A stretch of 14,560 bases of DNA from Deltaproteobacteria bacterium (GTDB lineage: Bacteria > Myxococcota_A > UBA9160 > SMWR01). The DNA is taken from positions 1 to 14,560 of the forward strand of contig JAFDAW010000133.1 of the NCBI GenBank assembly GCA_019313605.1. The letters run 5' to 3'. Every line of letters begins with the position of its first letter. Within the stretch, counting starts at the first letter, position 1. Made by a program: the position numbers and the translations under genes. This document shows, one piece after another, positions 13,359-14,560 of the stretch. The notes below the pieces were generated by a model that was not told the origin of the DNA, did no database searches, and was given only the letters and a program-made list of their open reading frames with translations.

Positions 13359-14560
13359 ATTTCTTCGCCGCGGCCTATCAGGCTTCGAGTTACGCATTTG
13401 CGTTCATCGTGATGCTCGGCGTGCTGATCTTCGTCCACGAGCTGGGCCATTTCCTGGCCGCGAAGGCGTGCGGGATTCGCGTGTTGAAGTTCTCGCTCGG
13501 CTTCGGTTCACCCGTCGGAATCGGGCGGTTCCGGATGCGCTGGGTGCGCGGCACCACCGAGTACGTGGTCGGCTGGATCCCGCTCGGTGGTTTCGTGAAG
13601 ATGCTCGGCGAAACGCCCGACCCCGAGACCGCCTCCGAACTGGCTGCCTATCCGGAGGAGACCCTCGAATCAAAGCCGCTCTGGCAGAAGCTGATCGTCA
13701 TCTTCGCGGGGCCGGCGATGAATCTGTTGCTGCCCGTACTGATCTACACCGGCATTCTCGCGGTGGGGTTTCCGCAGGCCGATTCGATCATCGGAGAGGT
13801 CGATGCCGGCTCGCCCGCGGCCGCCGCAGGTCTGCGGCCGAACGATCATGTGACCGCGGTCGACGGTACGCCCGTGCAGTGGTGGGGAGAGATCAGCGAC
13901 GCGATTTCTGCGCACGCGAGTGGCGAACTGCTGATCGAGTACGAGCGCGACGGTGCGCAGGAGACCGCGCGCCTGTCGATCGAATTGCGCGAGCGGCCGG
14001 ATCCTTTCGGGGAACTCGTCGAAGTGGGCTGGTCGGGGCTCTATCACCGTCGCCCCCAGGCGATGGTCGCCTTGCTGGATCGCGCGTTGCCCGCCTACCG
14101 CGTGGGTCTGCGCACAGGAGATCTCGTCACCGAGGTCGCGGGAGCGCCCGTCGCGGATTGGTACGCGTTCGCCGACGCCTACGCGGCGGCCGGCCACAGC
14201 GGCGATGTTTCGATCGCGCTCCAGCGCGGTCGCGAGAACCCGGAAGAGCTGAACCTGCAGGTTCCCGCACTCGGAGATCTCGAGAGCCTCGGTGTGATTC
14301 GCGCAAACGTGCTCATCGCGGAGGTGTCCGAAGACTCTCCGGCTGCAGAAGTGGGACTGCAAGGTGGCGATCTGATTCAGCGCGTCGACGGCTTGCCATC
14401 GAACAGCTTCGAGTCGTTCGCCAATTCAGTTCGCGCGAGTCGGGGTGATCCTCTCGAGCTGCACATCTTGCGCGACGGTGAAGCACTCGACGTCAGCGTT
14501 GCCCCCGAGTTGATCCAGACCGATCTGACCGGGTTTGGCATGAAAGTGCCGCGTTACCGG
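13355..14560 (+). CDS. rseP: RseP-type site-2 (M50) zinc metalloprotease, 3' end outside window
   Basis: RseP is an inner-membrane protease that cleaves transmembrane segments such as anti-sigma factors after a first periplasmic cut. The frame runs from GTG 13355 for 402 codons to the window edge without a stop. The first membrane helix (about residues 14-34) carries the zinc motif H28-E29-L-G-H32-F-x-A-A-K. Next come G-W-I-P-L-G-G-F-V-K-M-L-G-E and F-A-G-P-A-M-N-L-L-L with a second helix (about 112-140). The periplasmic part shows three PDZ-like units, about 143-215 (S-P-A-A-A-A-G-L-R-P-N-D), 235-303 (R-V-G-L-R-T-G-D) and 319-390 (S-P-A-A-E-V-G-L-Q-G-G-D), one more than E. coli RseP. The third zinc ligand and the last helices would lie downstream. 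It overlaps dxr by 4 nt. Confidence 0.95.
   Translation, partial: MNFFAAAYQASSYAFAFIVMLGVLIFVHELGHFLAAKACGIRVLKFSLGFGSPVGIGRFRMRWVRGTTEYVVGWIPLGGFVKMLGETPDPETASELAAYPEETLESKPLWQKLIVIFAGPAMNLLLPVLIYTGILAVGFPQADSIIGEVDAGSPAAAAGLRPNDHVTAVDGTPVQWWGEISDAISAHASGELLIEYERDGAQETARLSIELRERPDPFGELVEVGWSGLYHRRPQAMVALLDRALPAYRVGLRTGDLVTEVAGAPVADWYAFADAYAAAGHSGDVSIALQRGRENPEELNLQVPALGDLESLGVIRANVLIAEVSEDSPAAEVGLQGGDLIQRVDGLPSNSFESFANSVRASRGDPLELHILRDGEALDVSVAPELIQTDLTGFGMKVPRYR

Noticed and set aside
12991..14448. 485-residue Arg-rich open frame over dxr/rseP
   Set aside because: Its frame yields Arg/Ser-rich nonsense, whereas the other frame gives an unmistakable RseP with the H-E-L-G-H motif that simply has no stop before the window edge.

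Overview
The window is a GC-rich (by eye about two-thirds G+C) stretch of bacterial chromosome made of conserved housekeeping genes. All of them lie on the + strand. The gene content (recN, an FHA protein, a membrane-anchored M23 peptidase, secA directly followed by argJ, then rpsB-tsf-pyrH-frr-uppS-dxr-rseP) and the frequent GTG starts suggest a Gram-negative bacterium of the deltaproteobacterial type (Myxococcota/Desulfobacterota-like), probably from an uncultivated lineage. That placement is inference from gene order and composition, not from a search. No insertion sequence, prophage, CRISPR array, tRNA or rRNA gene was seen.

Left part (1-3675): the window opens inside recN (DNA repair ATPase, 5' end missing). 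A 221-bp spacer follows, then a small stand-alone FHA-domain protein and an M23 (LytM-type) peptidase with a membrane segment and coiled coil. A 503-bp gap before secA holds no convincing gene. It carries a diverged 36-nt direct repeat at an exact 60-nt offset and, next to secA, a plausible sigma70-type promoter.

Middle part (3676-7867): secA encodes the complete 912-residue translocase ATPase with its C-terminal zinc-binding motif. Starting 14 nt after its stop is argJ, the bifunctional arginine-biosynthesis acetyltransferase. argJ is broken by a perfect 19-bp tandem duplication (7373-7391 and 7392-7410). Removing one copy restores a normal 399-residue ArgJ, so this is either a very recent mutation, a reversible slippage site, or a sequencing/assembly error. 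A 220-bp spacer with alternative hairpins and a consensus -35-like hexamer leads into rpsB.

Right part (7868-14560): a tightly packed translation and envelope cluster. rpsB encodes an unusually long ribosomal protein S2 (397 aa) with a 46-residue N-terminal extension containing an 11-C run and a C-terminal tail of six 11-residue repeats. Then come tsf (EF-Ts), pyrH (UMP kinase), frr (ribosome recycling factor), uppS (undecaprenyl diphosphate synthase), dxr (MEP-pathway isoprenoid enzyme) and rseP (site-2 protease, cut by the right edge). Several junctions overlap (GTGA at tsf/pyrH and dxr/rseP, 14 nt at uppS/dxr), indicating translational coupling. uppS and dxr feed the same isoprenoid and lipid-carrier route. 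cdsA, which often sits between uppS and dxr/rseP in proteobacteria, is absent.

I found no clear new multi-gene system. The items most worth following are the argJ duplication, the repeat-bearing S2 protein, the apparent three-PDZ RseP, and the repeats and hairpins in the spacers.
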